Of a stretch of DNA of 64,000 nucleotides, positions 1 through 11,046 are shown one piece after another. Under the pieces are notes generated by a model. It had not been told where the DNA came from, did no database searches, and saw nothing but the letters and a program-made list of their open reading frames with translations. The position numbers and the translations under genes were made by a program. Each line of letters starts with the position of its first letter. The first letter of the stretch is position 1. Source of the stretch: Purpureocillium takamizusanense. Taxonomy: Eukaryota > Ascomycota > Sordariomycetes > Hypocreales > Ophiocordycipitaceae. The stretch lies in contig NC_063071.1 in NCBI RefSeq assembly GCF_022605165.1, positions 1,054,001 to 1,118,000 on the forward strand, read 5' to 3'.

Positions 1-3000
1 GAGTCGACCAAAAGCCTGAGAGTCTTCGCTTGCCCCTTGAGGCACGCCCAATGCACTGGCGTTCGACCCTCGGCATCGGCCAGGTCGGCAAAGGCGCCTA
101 GCTTCAAGATTCCTCCGAGGGCTTCTTCGTAGCCCAGCTCTGCACAGTAGGACGCCGACGTCCTACCGTCGTCGTCCTGGCTGTCGATGTTGCCCCTTAA
201 TTCGAGGATCGCTTCGAGGACCTCTGTCCACTCGTTTCGCACGGCAAGGGGAAGCGCTGGATGCAGCTTTCTTGATCCGAAATCGCCTTCGTGGGTGAAA
301 CACAGGTGGTAGAGCGCCATTGTCCTGTCGCGGTCTTTGATGGCTTGCACGAGCGGAGAGTCTGCGCCCAGCGGATCTGGAGGGGGACCGCTGTCGGCTT
401 CGAACGCGCTCACAACCCCTTTGTACCGGGCGATGGTCTCAACGACCTCCCCAGCACCGTGCTCGCTGTCGGGCTGCTCCGTTGCGGAGTCGCTCTCAGA
501 GTGCAAAGGCGAGCTGCTGTTGCCAAAGTTTTCGTCGATCCAGCGGATGCCATCCAGGCCAAACTCCCGCCTGTGTTGGGTCGCATCTTTAGCCAGAGAC
601 CAGCGATAGAGCTCACAAGTCTTTTGCAAAACGCGAACGAATGCCGACGTGGTATCTGGTGATGACGCTCCGGCTCCCCCGATCCTGGGCTGTGAATACT
701 CGCGGCAGGCCCACCGCAGCAGAAGCTGGGACCGATCCCACTCTCCAGCCTTCCAGTACGTGTCTGCCCCCTTGAGGATGCTTGTGAGCATCTCTTCGCG
801 GTTTGATCGCAGTCGGTTTCTGAATTCTGGGATGATGTTCATCAGGGCGTCGGCCCTGGACCCCAGCCCGTTCGCCACAAATGCATCCACCATGGCGGAC
901 ACGTTGCGGTTGTCTAGCTGGATCGAGCCCTCGTGTTCGAGGATTGTAGAGGTGGCGATGTTGTTCATCTTCGCGAGTGATCCGACAAGGGAGGTGTAGA
1001 GACCTCGGCTACAGAGATCGAGGAGGGCATGTCGTCGCGGCGCGCACTGAATTCGAATAGGAATCTTACTTCCATGTTGTTTCTGGTCGGAAAGCCCGTG
1101 GAGCAGCTTGGCACAACGTATTGCCTCGCATGGCTTGAGCTCCAGAGCCTGATAGACGATGCTCCAACCGAAGAACCGATATGGGACTCGGTCCTTCACG
1201 GGCTCCTCGCCCTTGTACTTTTCCCAAACATCGTGGTGGCCTTTCCGCAGCACCCACAGGTCGCCGTGGCCGAGCGCCTCGTCCTCGTCGACGAGGAGTG
1301 TGTATTTCGGGATGAGCGCCGTGCTGGTTCCAAGCCACAGGTCCATCTCCTGTTGGATGTTGTGCGTCTTCTCCCACTCTTCGTTGTCGGGACCGGCCGA
1401 TATGATCTGCAGCCCTTCATCTTCCCGCTGGTCTGAGATATGGCTTACGCTGTCCATCCCATCGCTGTTGGGAAGTCGATGATCGCAAGTAAGCGACCAG
1501 ACCCAGAGACCAAGTATTGCTTCTATTTGCGCCGGGTCGATGGCCCAGCCAGAGTGAGCCTCTGTTGACGGCGCTCTCATGTTGACATTCAGAATCTGCT
1601 CGCGCGCCTGCCGATGGGCTAGCTCTCTGTACGGACGCGAGGCGCTTATCCTGAGGGAGATATCCGCTTCATGTTGCTTGTGGTTCACCCGGTGCTCGAC
1701 CCGCACCATGCTATCAGCGACCTGTCCGACGGCGGCTGCGACTAGCTTGGCTCGAGAGCGCACCCGTACTTGATCGTCCGCCCAGTACTGGTACTGAGAT
1801 CGGCGCAGACGCTCAAACGTAAAGTTGCCGGTCAAGTTGGCCAGCATTGTCCGCGTTGATAGTAGCTGCTCGTATGCGTCTTCAGTTGTCGGGCGTTCTT
1901 TATTGACTAATTGGACCGATGTCTTGCTGTCGCTCTTATGGTCTTTGTGCGGTATCGCATCCTCCGAAGGGGTCCTGAGACCTCGTGTAGCCACCAGTGT
2001 ACATCCCGTGACGTGCCAGGATGGCGACTTGTATGAATCGTTCGTCTCGTCCCGGAGCTTTTCATCTGATGCTGGTTTTCGCGGCTGCCCAAGAACCGTT
2101 GAAAAGCTCCCACGCAGAGTATCCATGAAAGTAGTCCGTTTGGCCGGGTTTCCGGGTAACGCGAGCCTGAAGGCGAGCCAGTCCAGCTCATGTCCAGACA
2201 CCAGGTCTGGCATCTTGGCGAATTCACTGTCCTTGGGGCCGAGTCTCTGCATCCGGAGCAGGCATCTGAGGAAAGCCATGACGAGAGTGATGCCAAGCTG
2301 CGCAATGGATACCCAAGCCTTCATGCCGCGGAGTCCAATAAACTGAAGCACATACCCGACGAGGGTCGTGATCGTTGCGGCGTATGTGGCTATTTGGAAC
2401 GCCTTGCCCGTCGGGTTCTTGCGCGAGGACATCCAAGACTCGAGCGGCCTAGACCGGTCTTCCAGGTGTACAAAGGGATCGAAACTCTGGTCGCCGACGA
2501 ACTGTGGCCCGGGCTGCAGCCAGATCAGGCGAGAGGAGCTGGACGACGTCTTCTGTCGCTTGTAAGTAACCTCTGACGTCGTTTGCCCGACAAGCGCGGC
2601 ACAACCAAACATTCCGAGGCAGAGCAAAACAGTTCCCGCTATGAACATGCGCGGCGCATAGCTCTTGGACGACGAGTCAAAGGACTGACTGACGCCCCAG
2701 TCCCATTTCCACGCTCCAAAGCCAGCGAGCACGAGAATGCCCGCCTGGAAGACCAATCCAGTGAGTGCCACGAGAGCGAAAACCCAAAGTGGTTGCCTTT
2801 TGATGCCGACGTTGAGAGACAGATTGGGCTTCGGCGCAAAGGAGCTCCCCAACGTGGAGTCACTGTCACTGCTCAGCGCAAAGGAGCCCTCTTGCCTCTT
2901 CCATTCATCGTGATCGTCGGGCATCTTCTCGAGGTAGTCCTGGAAAAGCTTGACCTTGTGCCCTCCCGCGGCTCCAGTGTTGTTGTTATCCTGTAGGCAC

Positions 3001-3416
3001 ACCAGCTCCAACACGTTGGGCCGGCCGAGAACGCGCGTGATGCCCCCCTGGTTGAAGAGCTCGCAGACGTCGCGGCTCGTCGACGTGCAGAGTTCCGCCT
3101 CGACGACGCCGGCGCCTTCCTGCGAGCGCCCGATGAAGGCCCTCAAGGAGGAGTGTCCGCACACGCGAATGGCCGACACCATGGCCGTGATGATCCCGAT
3201 GGGACATAGTGCGAATATCAGGTAGTCGAGAAACGTGGTGCTTTCGCTGAGGTACTGCCGCGTTATGGACTCGCCGAACAGGGCCAGCAGCGGGCCGAGG
3301 TCTTGGGCGAGGTTGTTGGAGAAGTCGGAGAGGTCGTCGGCGGCTGCTGCTACGCCCAGGGGCCCGACGGCAAGGACGTAGATGAGAACCCAGCTCGGGG
3401 ACATGACGAAAGCCAT
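1..3416 (-). CDS. Large multi-pass membrane protein with C-terminal ankyrin repeats (partial, runs off left edge)
   Basis: One unbroken frame runs from an ATG at 3416 to the first bases of the window, at least 1138 codons with no stop and no intron needed; an in-frame stop lies at 3495-3497 with no ATG between, so the start is well fixed. Residues 9-25 look like a signal peptide or first membrane segment. Further hydrophobic segments lie near 62-84, 210-232, 256-276 and about 335-385. A long soluble part follows. The last ~100 visible residues show ankyrin-type spacing (for example GRTPVHWACLKGQAKTLRLL at the edge, and an earlier DGRTSASYCAELGYEEAL unit). Large fungal-specific proteins with an N-terminal membrane region and ankyrin tail are known but their function is not established. 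The true C-terminus lies outside the window. Binding or scaffolding at a membrane is inference. Confidence 0.85.
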   Translation of the reverse strand, partial: MAFVMSPSWVLIYVLAVGPLGVAAAADDLSDFSNNLAQDLGPLLALFGESITRQYLSESTTFLDYLIFALCPIGIITAMVSAIRVCGHSSLRAFIGRSQEGAGVVEAELCTSTSRDVCELFNQGGITRVLGRPNVLELVCLQDNNNTGAAGGHKVKLFQDYLEKMPDDHDEWKRQEGSFALSSDSDSTLGSSFAPKPNLSLNVGIKRQPLWVFALVALTGLVFQAGILVLAGFGAWKWDWGVSQSFDSSSKSYAPRMFIAGTVLLCLGMFGCAALVGQTTSEVTYKRQKTSSSSSRLIWLQPGPQFVGDQSFDPFVHLEDRSRPLESWMSSRKNPTGKAFQIATYAATITTLVGYVLQFIGLRGMKAWVSIAQLGITLVMAFLRCLLRMQRLGPKDSEFAKMPDLVSGHELDWLAFRLALPGNPAKRTTFMDTLRGSFSTVLGQPRKPASDEKLRDETNDSYKSPSWHVTGCTLVATRGLRTPSEDAIPHKDHKSDSKTSVQLVNKERPTTEDAYEQLLSTRTMLANLTGNFTFERLRRSQYQYWADDQVRVRSRAKLVAAAVGQVADSMVRVEHRVNHKQHEADISLRISASRPYRELAHRQAREQILNVNMRAPSTEAHSGWAIDPAQIEAILGLWVWSLTCDHRLPNSDGMDSVSHISDQREDEGLQIISAGPDNEEWEKTHNIQQEMDLWLGTSTALIPKYTLLVDEDEALGHGDLWVLRKGHHDVWEKYKGEEPVKDRVPYRFFGWSIVYQALELKPCEAIRCAKLLHGLSDQKQHGSKIPIRIQCAPRRHALLDLCSRGLYTSLVGSLAKMNNIATSTILEHEGSIQLDNRNVSAMVDAFVANGLGSRADALMNIIPEFRNRLRSNREEMLTSILKGADTYWKAGEWDRSQLLLRWACREYSQPRIGGAGASSPDTTSAFVRVLQKTCELYRWSLAKDATQHRREFGLDGIRWIDENFGNSSSPLHSESDSATEQPDSEHGAGEVVETIARYKGVVSAFEADSGPPPDPLGADSPLVQAIKDRDRTMALYHLCFTHEGDFGSRKLHPALPLAVRNEWTEVLEAILELRGNIDSQDDDGRTSASYCAELGYEEALGGILKLGAFADLADAEGRTPVHWACLKGQAKTLRLLVD

Positions 3417-4718
3417 TTGGTCCGACTGTGAAGTGAAGTCCGGCGGGTTCTCGAGAGTATCGTGCCCACGGCGACATGGAGGGTTTCGCCCAGTTCATTC
3501 GCACTTTCATATCGTCCGCAGTCGAGGTACCGGGCTGCCAGGTTATGGCGGGTAAGGCAGACATCAAGCCGGCGGTTGGATGCACGTCTCGCTCCAACTA
3601 CCCACGCACCATCTGCACAGTTGTGTGCGGCCTTGGCCAACAAGATAGGTCCTCCGGCGAAGGGGGGTCACAGAAAGACTATAGAAAGGGACTGGGGGAA
3701 CTCAGTCTCCAACGGACACAGACAAAGGTAATTCAAGGATATAACTCGCATGCCACAATACATAAAGGACCAAGACAACGACCATCACCAAAGAAAAAAC
3801 TACCCGTATGATAATCTATCCGGGAGACCCCGAGGATAGGCAACGGAAGGACCAGACGCCGGGCGGGGACTGGAACCCAACCCGCATATGCGGCCGCTTC
3901 TCAACCTGGGCCGTCGCTACGAGGCAACAGACAGGGGGGGAGGGGGCAGTTTTCAGGGTCATAACGTTGCACAAAGCATAGACCCTCGCAGCAGAGCCGC
4001 CCGCCCCGCGCGAAGCGCAGCGCTTCCTGCACCTACCAGACGACGGCCACGTCGAGAGCACGGGCCCCGGGAAGCAGCAGCAGCCCCTCCTAATCGCTGC
4101 ACCCTTCCGGGCTGCGGTAAGGTTCTCTCTCACTGGCTTGAAGACCCCTTGTCTCGGCGACTGGCCCTGGTATATCACCGACACGACACGACACACACAT
4201 GGGCGAGAAGGCATACCTGCTCCGCTGGGCGACGCCGAGAGAAGAGCGTTAAAAGCGACGAATGATATGTTTCGTTGTCCAGGAGCGCATACTGCCTCTT
4301 TACAGGGGCCATGAGTTGCATCTAGTTGTGCCTAGCCTATGCAACCCAAAATTGGCTGGCGCTTAACTATACAGTATACGAAGTACTGTAGTTGAGCTCT
4401 TCGCCACCGCGACAGGAAGCACATGAGCGCCGTTCCGCCGCCATCGACAACCTTGCGTATACCCCTACGCCCATGTCTGTGTAAGAGTATATGAAGGCGA
4501 GCCTGTCCGACAGGCAACTCGCAGCGTTGTTATGTCTGCTACATACGTGCGCCAACTCCGGTCACCCGGGTATTTCGTTACTGTACCCATAATCAGATGC
4601 GTTCCCCCCCAAGCCTCGCCATGCAAACCCCAGATCCAAATACACCAACCAGACCGCCCTTGAAACTTGGAAACAAGAGACACAGTTTATACACCCCAAC
4701 CCAGTCCGCCGAGCGAGC
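3417..4718. other. Intergenic, upstream of ankyrin gene and downstream of permease
   Basis: 1.3 kb with only short, composition-driven frames on either strand. It must hold the ankyrin gene promoter (toward 3.4 kb) and the permease 3' end (toward 4.7 kb). I see no RNA gene or repeat family in it. Confidence 0.5.
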
Positions 4719-6613
4719 TCATCTCCAAAACTTCCACCACGTCCTCTCCCCTCCGTCTCCCTCCTTCCTCCTCACCTGGTCCCGTCCCCGTATCCTCCAA
4801 AAGTACACGGGAATGCCCGCAACCACAAACGCCACCACCGCGAGCGTCTGCACCGGCTGCGCAAAGACCGCCCTGCTGAACAGAAACACGCTGACGCAGC
4901 AAAAGATGATGGGCGTCGTGATCCACGTCTTGTACGGCCGCTCCAGCTGCGGCTCCTTAACCCGCAGGATGATGAGGCCCAGCACCGTGATGAAGTAGAA
5001 TGTGTAGCCCGCGACGCCGTAAAAAGTCACGAGCGTGGAGAACTCGCCGACAACGCAGTAGCCAGCGGTGAGGGCGCCATTAAGGATTAGCGCGTATATC
5101 GGCGTGTAAAACAAGCCGACATCGTCGTCGCCGAAGCACCCGCGGACTTTCTTGGTCACCCAACCGCGCGTGCGCTGCGTCGACATGCCGTGATCGTCGT
5201 CGTTGTGCGCGCCGATGCGGCCAAATATGCTAGGGAGGTAGCCTTCTTTTCCGGCAACGTAAACAAGCCGGCCCGAAGTAAAGGTGGACGAGTTGAGGGC
5301 GCCGAAGCAGCTCGAGCTGACGAGCAGAGCCATGATCAAGGCGCCGACTTTTCCAAACACTTTGGAGCCGAACATGACGGCCACGGTGTTGGATTTGTTG
5401 ATGAGGTCAAGGGGGAGGACGAGGAAGTAGGCGATGTTGGCGAGGACATAGGATAGTATGACCATGGGCATCGCCGTATGAATCACCCTCGGCAGGTCGC
5501 GACTTGGGTTGCGGAACTCGCCAACCACGTAGTTGGTCTGCACAATATTAGCATCTAGAACGTCAGGACATGTCTTGACTTTACACTCACGTTGTCCCAG
5601 CCATCAAACGCCCACAGTCCGCCGTACAGGGCGACGGCCCAGTTCGACAAGTCGGATGAAGTGTCGTTGAACCAGTCCTCAGCCTTCCATGACATGCCCT
5701 TCTGGTCACCATCTTTAAACGAGTATCCCGTGATCGCCACCACGATGCCGGTTATGGTAACGCCCAGCAATGCCACAAACTTTAGGACCATGAGCAAGTC
5801 GTTGACCCGCGTGCCCACTCGCGTCGAAACGCAGTTGAGAAACGTCACTACCGCGAGGCCAACCAGCGCAACCGACTTGTTGACCCAGGGGTTGATCGTC
5901 TCCGCCTCCGCGCCGATGATGGCGCGGACAAAGTACTCGCCCATGATGATGGCGATGATGGCGCCGCTGCCGGGCTTGAGCACCAAGACTGCCACCCAGG
6001 TGAATAAAAAGCCGACCATCTCGCCAAACGTCTTTGCCAAGTATACTTGCGCGCCGCCGTTGAGAGGAATGGCGCCTCCGAGCTCAGCGTATGAGGCGGC
6101 GCCCGTCCACGCCAGGATGCCGGCGACGATCCAGACGATGAGAGCCGCACCAGGCGATCCGACCTTGGAGCTGACCTGGCTTGGCGAAGAGAAGATCCCA
6201 GACCCAATGATCAACCCAATGATCAGCGACAGCCCGTTGAGGTATGTCAACGTCTTGTACTTCTCCAGCGATCCTCCACCCAGACCGCCCCCAGGCCGCG
6301 CCGCGCTCGTCGGTGCGCCTATGGGGGCATAGCCACCGGTGCCCGTAGTCGAGCTCAGGGGAAAGAGATTCCCTGCAAAATCAAACGCTGATGACACGGA
6401 GTATGATCGCCCGCGCATGCCCATGCGCGCCGCGGGATTATCGTCGTCCAACGGATCCTCCTCCTCCACCAGCGAGAGCCTCCGGGATGACGATATGCTC
6501 GGCCGCGAGGACACTTCTGAGGTGGCGGCCCCATTGCTGTTGCTCGAGCTTGCCAGCGAAGCGAGCTCCAGCGAGTCTCGCGTCTGCGACTGGGCGGCGT
6601 TGTAGGGAGCCAT
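4719..6613 (-). CDS. LAT-family (APC superfamily) amino-acid permease
   Basis: Two exons, 6613-5591 and 5537-4719, separated by a 53-bp intron (5538-5590) with GTGAGT donor, CTAAT branch-like site and GTGCAG acceptor; the product is 613 residues. Residues ~1-130 are a Ser/acidic-rich cytosolic tail. The transporter core starts at the LxLIIGLIIGSGIFSSPS block, the glycine-rich unwound first helix typical of LAT transporters, followed by about twelve hydrophobic segments; the conserved GAASYAELGGAIPLNGGAQVY and RTRGWVT-type regions are present. It ends with a short basic tail. Expected role: plasma-membrane uptake or exchange of neutral or sulfur amino acids; the substrate cannot be read from sequence. 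A frame extension to 6649 begins at TTG, so ATG 6613 is preferred. Divergent from the FAM32A-like gene. Confidence 0.9.
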
Positions 6614-7278
6614 CCTGGCGGTGCCGTGCCGTGCCGCCCTTTGCTTCAAGCTGAGCTCGCGACCGGCCCAGTGCCTAGGCAGTGGCGACTTTTATTTCGT
6701 CGTAATTAGAAAGCGCTGGGGCCTATAGGTAGCGGTGCATAGCGGCGATGGGAAAGACGGTGAGGGCGGTCGTGTCGGCAAGGCAGTCGGTATTTTGAGG
6801 GTCGTTGGCTCGCGTGATGTAACGGTCTCCGGTCTGTGATGGAATGTACTTTGAAAACTCGTGGCCGAAAGTGTATAAAGCGACTCAATGAGGCTATAAA
6901 CGACAATAACAAATCCGATCTTCGAGGGGTATCCAAGCCTCCCGCGGTACGGTTGCGCGCGCTCGTTGGGGAGAAGAAAGGAGAAAGTCTGAGGGCGGCC
7001 CATCAGGCTATTCGCGGTTCGGGGGTCCAACCGAGTGCTGGCGATGATCGCCTGGCCTCCCCCCATCCCTAAACCAGCCACCTCCCTCATTGGCCAGGTC
7101 CGCGTCCAAGCCGGCCCAACTGCCGTGCAAAAGCTTAGGTAACCGCCCAGGGCACCTCCCCAGCGCTATCCAGCACGGCAACCCCCGCTATAACCGCCTG
7201 CCACTACAGCGACCGTGCCTCACATGCCACCCAGGTCGTCGTTCGCGGTGACATCGCTAAAGGCCAGCAAACAGCAAC
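6614..7278. promoter_or_regulatory. Shared divergent promoter region, permease / FAM32A-like
   Basis: 665 bp between two divergent start codons. A TATAAA-like stretch (plus orientation) lies near 6875. No other defined site is recognised. Confidence 0.4.
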
Positions 7279-7853
7279 ATGCCCTCGGACGATTACGCCG
7301 TCATCGGAGGCGGCGGTGCCCTGCGCATAAAGGGCGCCAAGGTACAAAAGAAGAAGAAGAAGAAGGACAAGTCCGACCTGGAGAAGAACCTCGCGGGCGC
7401 AGGCGGCGAAGACGGCGACAAGGCCGCGCTCGTGAAGAGCAGCAGCAAGGCCGAGAAGACGCACAAGGACAAACGTCGCGACGACGACGACGACGACAAG
7501 CACGAGCGCCAACAGGAAAAGGACGGTCGCAGCGAGGAGGAGGAGGAGGAGGAGGATGTGCCCGCGCCGCAAAAGACGGAGGCTGAGCGGCGGTACGAAG
7601 AGGTCAAGAAGAAGAGGGTAAGTTTCGCGCACGACAACGTCCCCCCCCCCCGCGCGGGCGCGTGCGCCCGCTCGCACGACATCCGGCAGAGGCTGACCAG
7701 GCGCTTGCGAGCGAGCAGCTACTCGAAATGACGCGAGCCTCAGGCGCACGACCGGAGCTTCTGAAAACGCACAAGGAGCGCGTCGAGGAGCTCAACACGT
7801 ACCTATCCAAACTTAGTGAGCATCACGACATGCCCAAGATTGGACCCGGCTAG
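7279..7853 (+). CDS. FAM32A-like lysine-rich nuclear protein (DUF1754)
   Basis: Exons 7279-7617 and 7719-7853 with a 101-bp intron (7618-7718: GTAAGT, CTGAC branch at 7693-7697, AGCAG), giving 157 residues. The N-terminus (MPSDDYAVIGGGGALRIKG) and the C-terminal block KTHKERVEELNTYLSKLSEH ending in PKIGPG are the family signatures; the middle is a poly-Lys/Glu/Asp linker. Human FAM32A sits in the catalytic step II spliceosome and stabilises 3' splice-site docking, so a splicing role is plausible by family. Two nearer acceptors (7687-7689 and 7698-7700) exist; the one ending 7718 was chosen because it keeps phase and places the branch 21 nt upstream. An AATAAA at 8022-8027 is a candidate poly(A) signal. 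Confidence 0.88.
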
Positions 7854-7955
7854 ATGTTCTCCTTGCCCCCCGTGATCCCCACTGCAGGATACGGAACGGG
7901 CGGAACCCCGGACTGGAGGGCATATATCAGAGTGTTTCGATATATGGCATGGCAT

Positions 7956-7989
<34 letters not shown>

Positions 7990-8220
7990 GGAGTCTACGG
8001 CGTTTTCTGGCTATACCCACCAATAAATACATGGTTGATTCCTCGAGTTGTCCCTCGCGCGCGTCCTTATCTGCTGCGCTGCGCTGTGCTTTGCTGTCTG
8101 GTTTACCGCGTGCTGTAGTTTGTCGTCGGCACTGCACTTTGAAATCCAGCTTGGGGGTGGAGACAGGAGAGGGGCTGTTAAGTAGAATTAGGAGCCACAT
8201 TCCTCAACAACCAGCCAACT
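7854..8220. repeat. 3' flank of FAM32A-like gene with (CTGG)n
   Basis: Contains a CTGG/GGCT tetranucleotide array at about 7957-7988 (roughly eight copies) and a candidate poly(A) signal at 8022-8027. No coding signal. Confidence 0.7.
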
Positions 8221-8322
8221 GGTGAGATGGCCGAGTTGGTTATGGCGTCAGGTTAAGGTTAAAATCTTAGCATCAATTTCCTGATGGAGCAATCCTCCTG
8301 GGTTCGAGTCCCAGTCTCATCA
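8221..8322 (+). tRNA. tRNA-Leu, anticodon AAG, with a 20-nt intron
   Basis: Acceptor stem 8221-8227 pairs with 8315-8321 (one G-U), discriminator A at 8322. The D arm follows, then an anticodon stem TCAGG/CCTGA. The loop reads TTAAGG, giving anticodon AAG at 8255-8257, and a 20-nt intron is placed at about 8259-8278, directly 3' of position 37 as in nuclear tRNA introns. A variable arm GGAG/CTCC of class II type and a T arm CTGGG-TTCGAGT-CCCAG complete the fold. A T5 run at 8326-8330 is the Pol III terminator. Reads leucine CUU/CUC codons after A34-to-I editing. Confidence 0.92.
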
Positions 8323-8850
8323 TTCTTTTTGCTCTTTGATTCTTTTGATTTTTCTTGGAACCGTATGCCGATGGTCACGCGAGGCCCGTCTTTCGAATAG
8401 AACATTGCGCATTGCTTTAATTTCATTTTTGCCTGTCATCAGTTGCATACTCTCTTGGCAAGCTGTCTCCCCTGATAGCTAAGCGGGTTCTCGACGCCCC
8501 TTATTCACCTGACCTGTAGGCATGAACAAATTCAAGGGATCAGCAGAGGGAAAGAGCTGAACACAAGTGGCAGTGCCTAGTCCATATGCTTGCTATATGC
8601 AGCCCATTACCAGTTACCCGTTTATGTCAAACTCCCAACGAGACTAAAATCCAAATGCCTGTACAATCCAATCTATATCCAGGTTTTCCTTGCGCTGATG
8701 CAGTTGTCGCTCTATTGTGACATCCATGAAGGAGAGAAATGGGCAGGGAATCCGTGAAGAAACACGCAACCATGCCCGGAAAATGCAATGCCGCCGCTAA
8801 AATCCGACTAAACTACACAAGCTCCTACACAGTCGTGGACTGATGTGCTC
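8323..8850. other. Intergenic between tRNA-Leu and Ser/Thr-rich gene
   Basis: Pol III terminator at the left edge (T-rich 8326-8356), otherwise featureless; includes the 3' end of the minus-strand Ser/Thr-rich gene. Confidence 0.5.
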
Positions 8851-10419
8851 CTACGCCAGCATGACTCCGGCCAAAACCGCCCCAGCCGCTACGGCAAGAC
8901 CGGCAGCGCCTTGGCTTCGAGGGGCAGCGTTCTGCAGGTCTGGGTTGCCGGAGGTACCGCTGGGCGAGCCAGTCGGGACGACGGCGACCCACGACGTAGA
9001 CGTGAGGGTGGTGACGCCTCCATCGGGCAGTGTCGTGGTCAGCGTCTTTCGCACGGGTTTCGAGGTGGTGATGGAGCCGGTGGTGATGGTCTCCTGGGTG
9101 GTGGTAGGAGCAGGTGTGGACGAGTCTGCCACTACAATTCAGTCAGCAATCGACCAGGTGAATAGCAAGCATTGCATGGTCCGGAATCCAGTCCTTGGTT
9201 CGACCGCGCTTGCGAGCCCGTCTTGTCTGATAACGTGTGCTGTGGTGGATCCTATAACGCAGTGTCGTCCTGATCCGAGGCAAAGTCACACCAGCAAAAA
9301 TTACATCCGACATACCAGTTGTTTGCTGCGTGGATGTCGACGTCGTCGGAGGTAATTCAGACGTCGCTGCTGTTATGGTCTCCGTTGAGAACGTGGTTCC
9401 CCGAAGAGAAGAAGAAGTCAAAGAAGAGGAAGAGCTATCTACTGGCAACGTACTGGAAGAAGAGGACGTGGACACTGGAGCACTCGTAGAGGAAGAAAAC
9501 GCCGAGCTGGTTGGCTCGCGAGCCGTAGACGTACCAGAGGAAGAAGAGGGCTCCTGGGAGGGGGTCGATGTGCTGGAGGGCCTTTCCGAAGTGCTTGACG
9601 GGGTGGAGGTAGGAGGGGGAGCCTGAGTCGAGCTGGAGGTTGGTGGGATAGGGGTGCTCGAAGTAGGCGAAGGGGTGGACACGCTGGTGCTGCTAGGAGT
9701 CGACTGGCCTGCCATGTGTTAATAGACGGTCGCCAAAGCTGAAGGCGATCAAAGCAAGACTTACTAGGCGTTGATGTCGAGGACGGCGGCGTCTGCGAGG
9801 TGGACGGCGGCGTGCTGCTCGTGGATGGCGTAGAAGGCGTTGGTGTCGGTGTCGGCGTCGAGGAAGGCGTAGGCGTAGGCGTAGGCGTTTGGCTGACAGC
9901 ACCACCGCCAGGGGACGTCGTGTTGCCGCCACCCTCCTGACGCTTGGCCAGCTCGGCCAGAACGGTGCCCACGGCAGGATCCTCCGCGTGGACCGCCTTG
10001 AGAGCATGATCGTCCGAAGGATACACGCCATCCTTGAACCTCTCGGGGAGATAGGCATGCAAAAGCCTGTGAAGAAGGTCGGGAGACGCAGTCTTCACCT
10101 CGGGGACGTCGACCATGATGACCTTGGCCTGGTGGTCCGAAACGCCATGAACAACATCATGGCATCTCCTCCGAACGGTGGAGTCCCTGGCGATGGTGAG
10201 GCCCAAGCCGACAAAAAGACCAAAGACGACGGCCGTGGCGAGCTTGCGGGAGGGCGACATCCTACGGGAAGGTTCCTCCTGGGTCCGGTCGAGCTCCTCT
10301 GATAGACGCTGGTCGCCGAGTTCCCGGATGTAAACAATCTTCTCCTGGTCCGCAGTGCTCAAGAGTCCAGCCTCCATGTGATGCTCACGGTCATCGTGAC
10401 GGATCGGGATGGGAGCCAT
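8851..10419 (-). CDS. Ser/Thr-rich (mucin-like) membrane or cell-wall protein
   Basis: Three exons: 10419-9765, 9708-9316 and 9131-8851 (introns 9709-9764 and 9132-9315; donors GTAAGT and GTATGT), 442 residues. Residues 1-59 are hydrophilic and basic near 52-59; 60-77 form one hydrophobic segment without a cleavage-like site, suggesting a type II signal anchor. After about residue 175 the protein is almost entirely Ser/Thr/Pro, a pattern of heavy O-mannosylation. The last ~18 residues are small and hydrophobic (AAGLAVAAGAVLAGVMLA) with no charged tail, resembling a GPI-attachment signal. No enzymatic domain is seen. The second acceptor could shift by 6 nt in frame. Possible surface sensor or adhesin; function unknown. 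Confidence 0.78.
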
Positions 10420-11027
10420 GGTGTCTTTTAAACGCCCCGACGTGGTGGTACGGACGAGGAATGCAGGGCAAAAGCAAATCGAGGTGCAGTCGAAAGGCCG
10501 GGATGACCTATGTAGGTTTGCAGATGTAACAAGAGGGTCCTGCAGAGCCGCCTGGTTTGTGGTCGAGCGGGCCGTGAGTGGTCAGCACGGTGGCCGGCTG
10601 GCGAGACGGAGGTGGACACGGAGCAGGATGGCACGGGTAGTGCGTCCCAATGGTGAGGTGCCGGTTCGAGACGAACGGCCTGGGGGGGTGGGAGAGGAGG
10701 AGGAGGAGGAGGAGGAGTGCAGGCCGCCCGCTGCTGCTTGTGGCTCAATGGGAGAGGGGGAGCGAGGAGAAAGTGATACCGGACAGGAGAGGAGGAGGAG
10801 GAGAGGGAGTTGGAGGAAGAGAAGCAGGTGTAGGAGGAGGGGTGAAGGTCGAGGTGGCGTCCACGGCAGCCGGTGTGCCGGATTATCGCGCCCGACTTCA
10901 CCTGTCCGCCCGGGGGGGTGCGGGAGGATGCACAAGGAGGGAGTGGATATTTCACAGCGGGCGAAGCTGGTGGTGAAGAAGGCCATAATGATGTGCTGGT
11001 AGTACCTCTTTGTGCTTGGTGCAACTA

Positions 11028-11046
11028 CAGTAGTACAGTACTACTG
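11028..11046. repeat. Near-perfect palindrome, 9-bp arms with 1-nt centre
   Basis: CAGTAGTAC-A-GTACTACTG: both arms are exact reverse complements around a single A. Confidence 0.85.
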
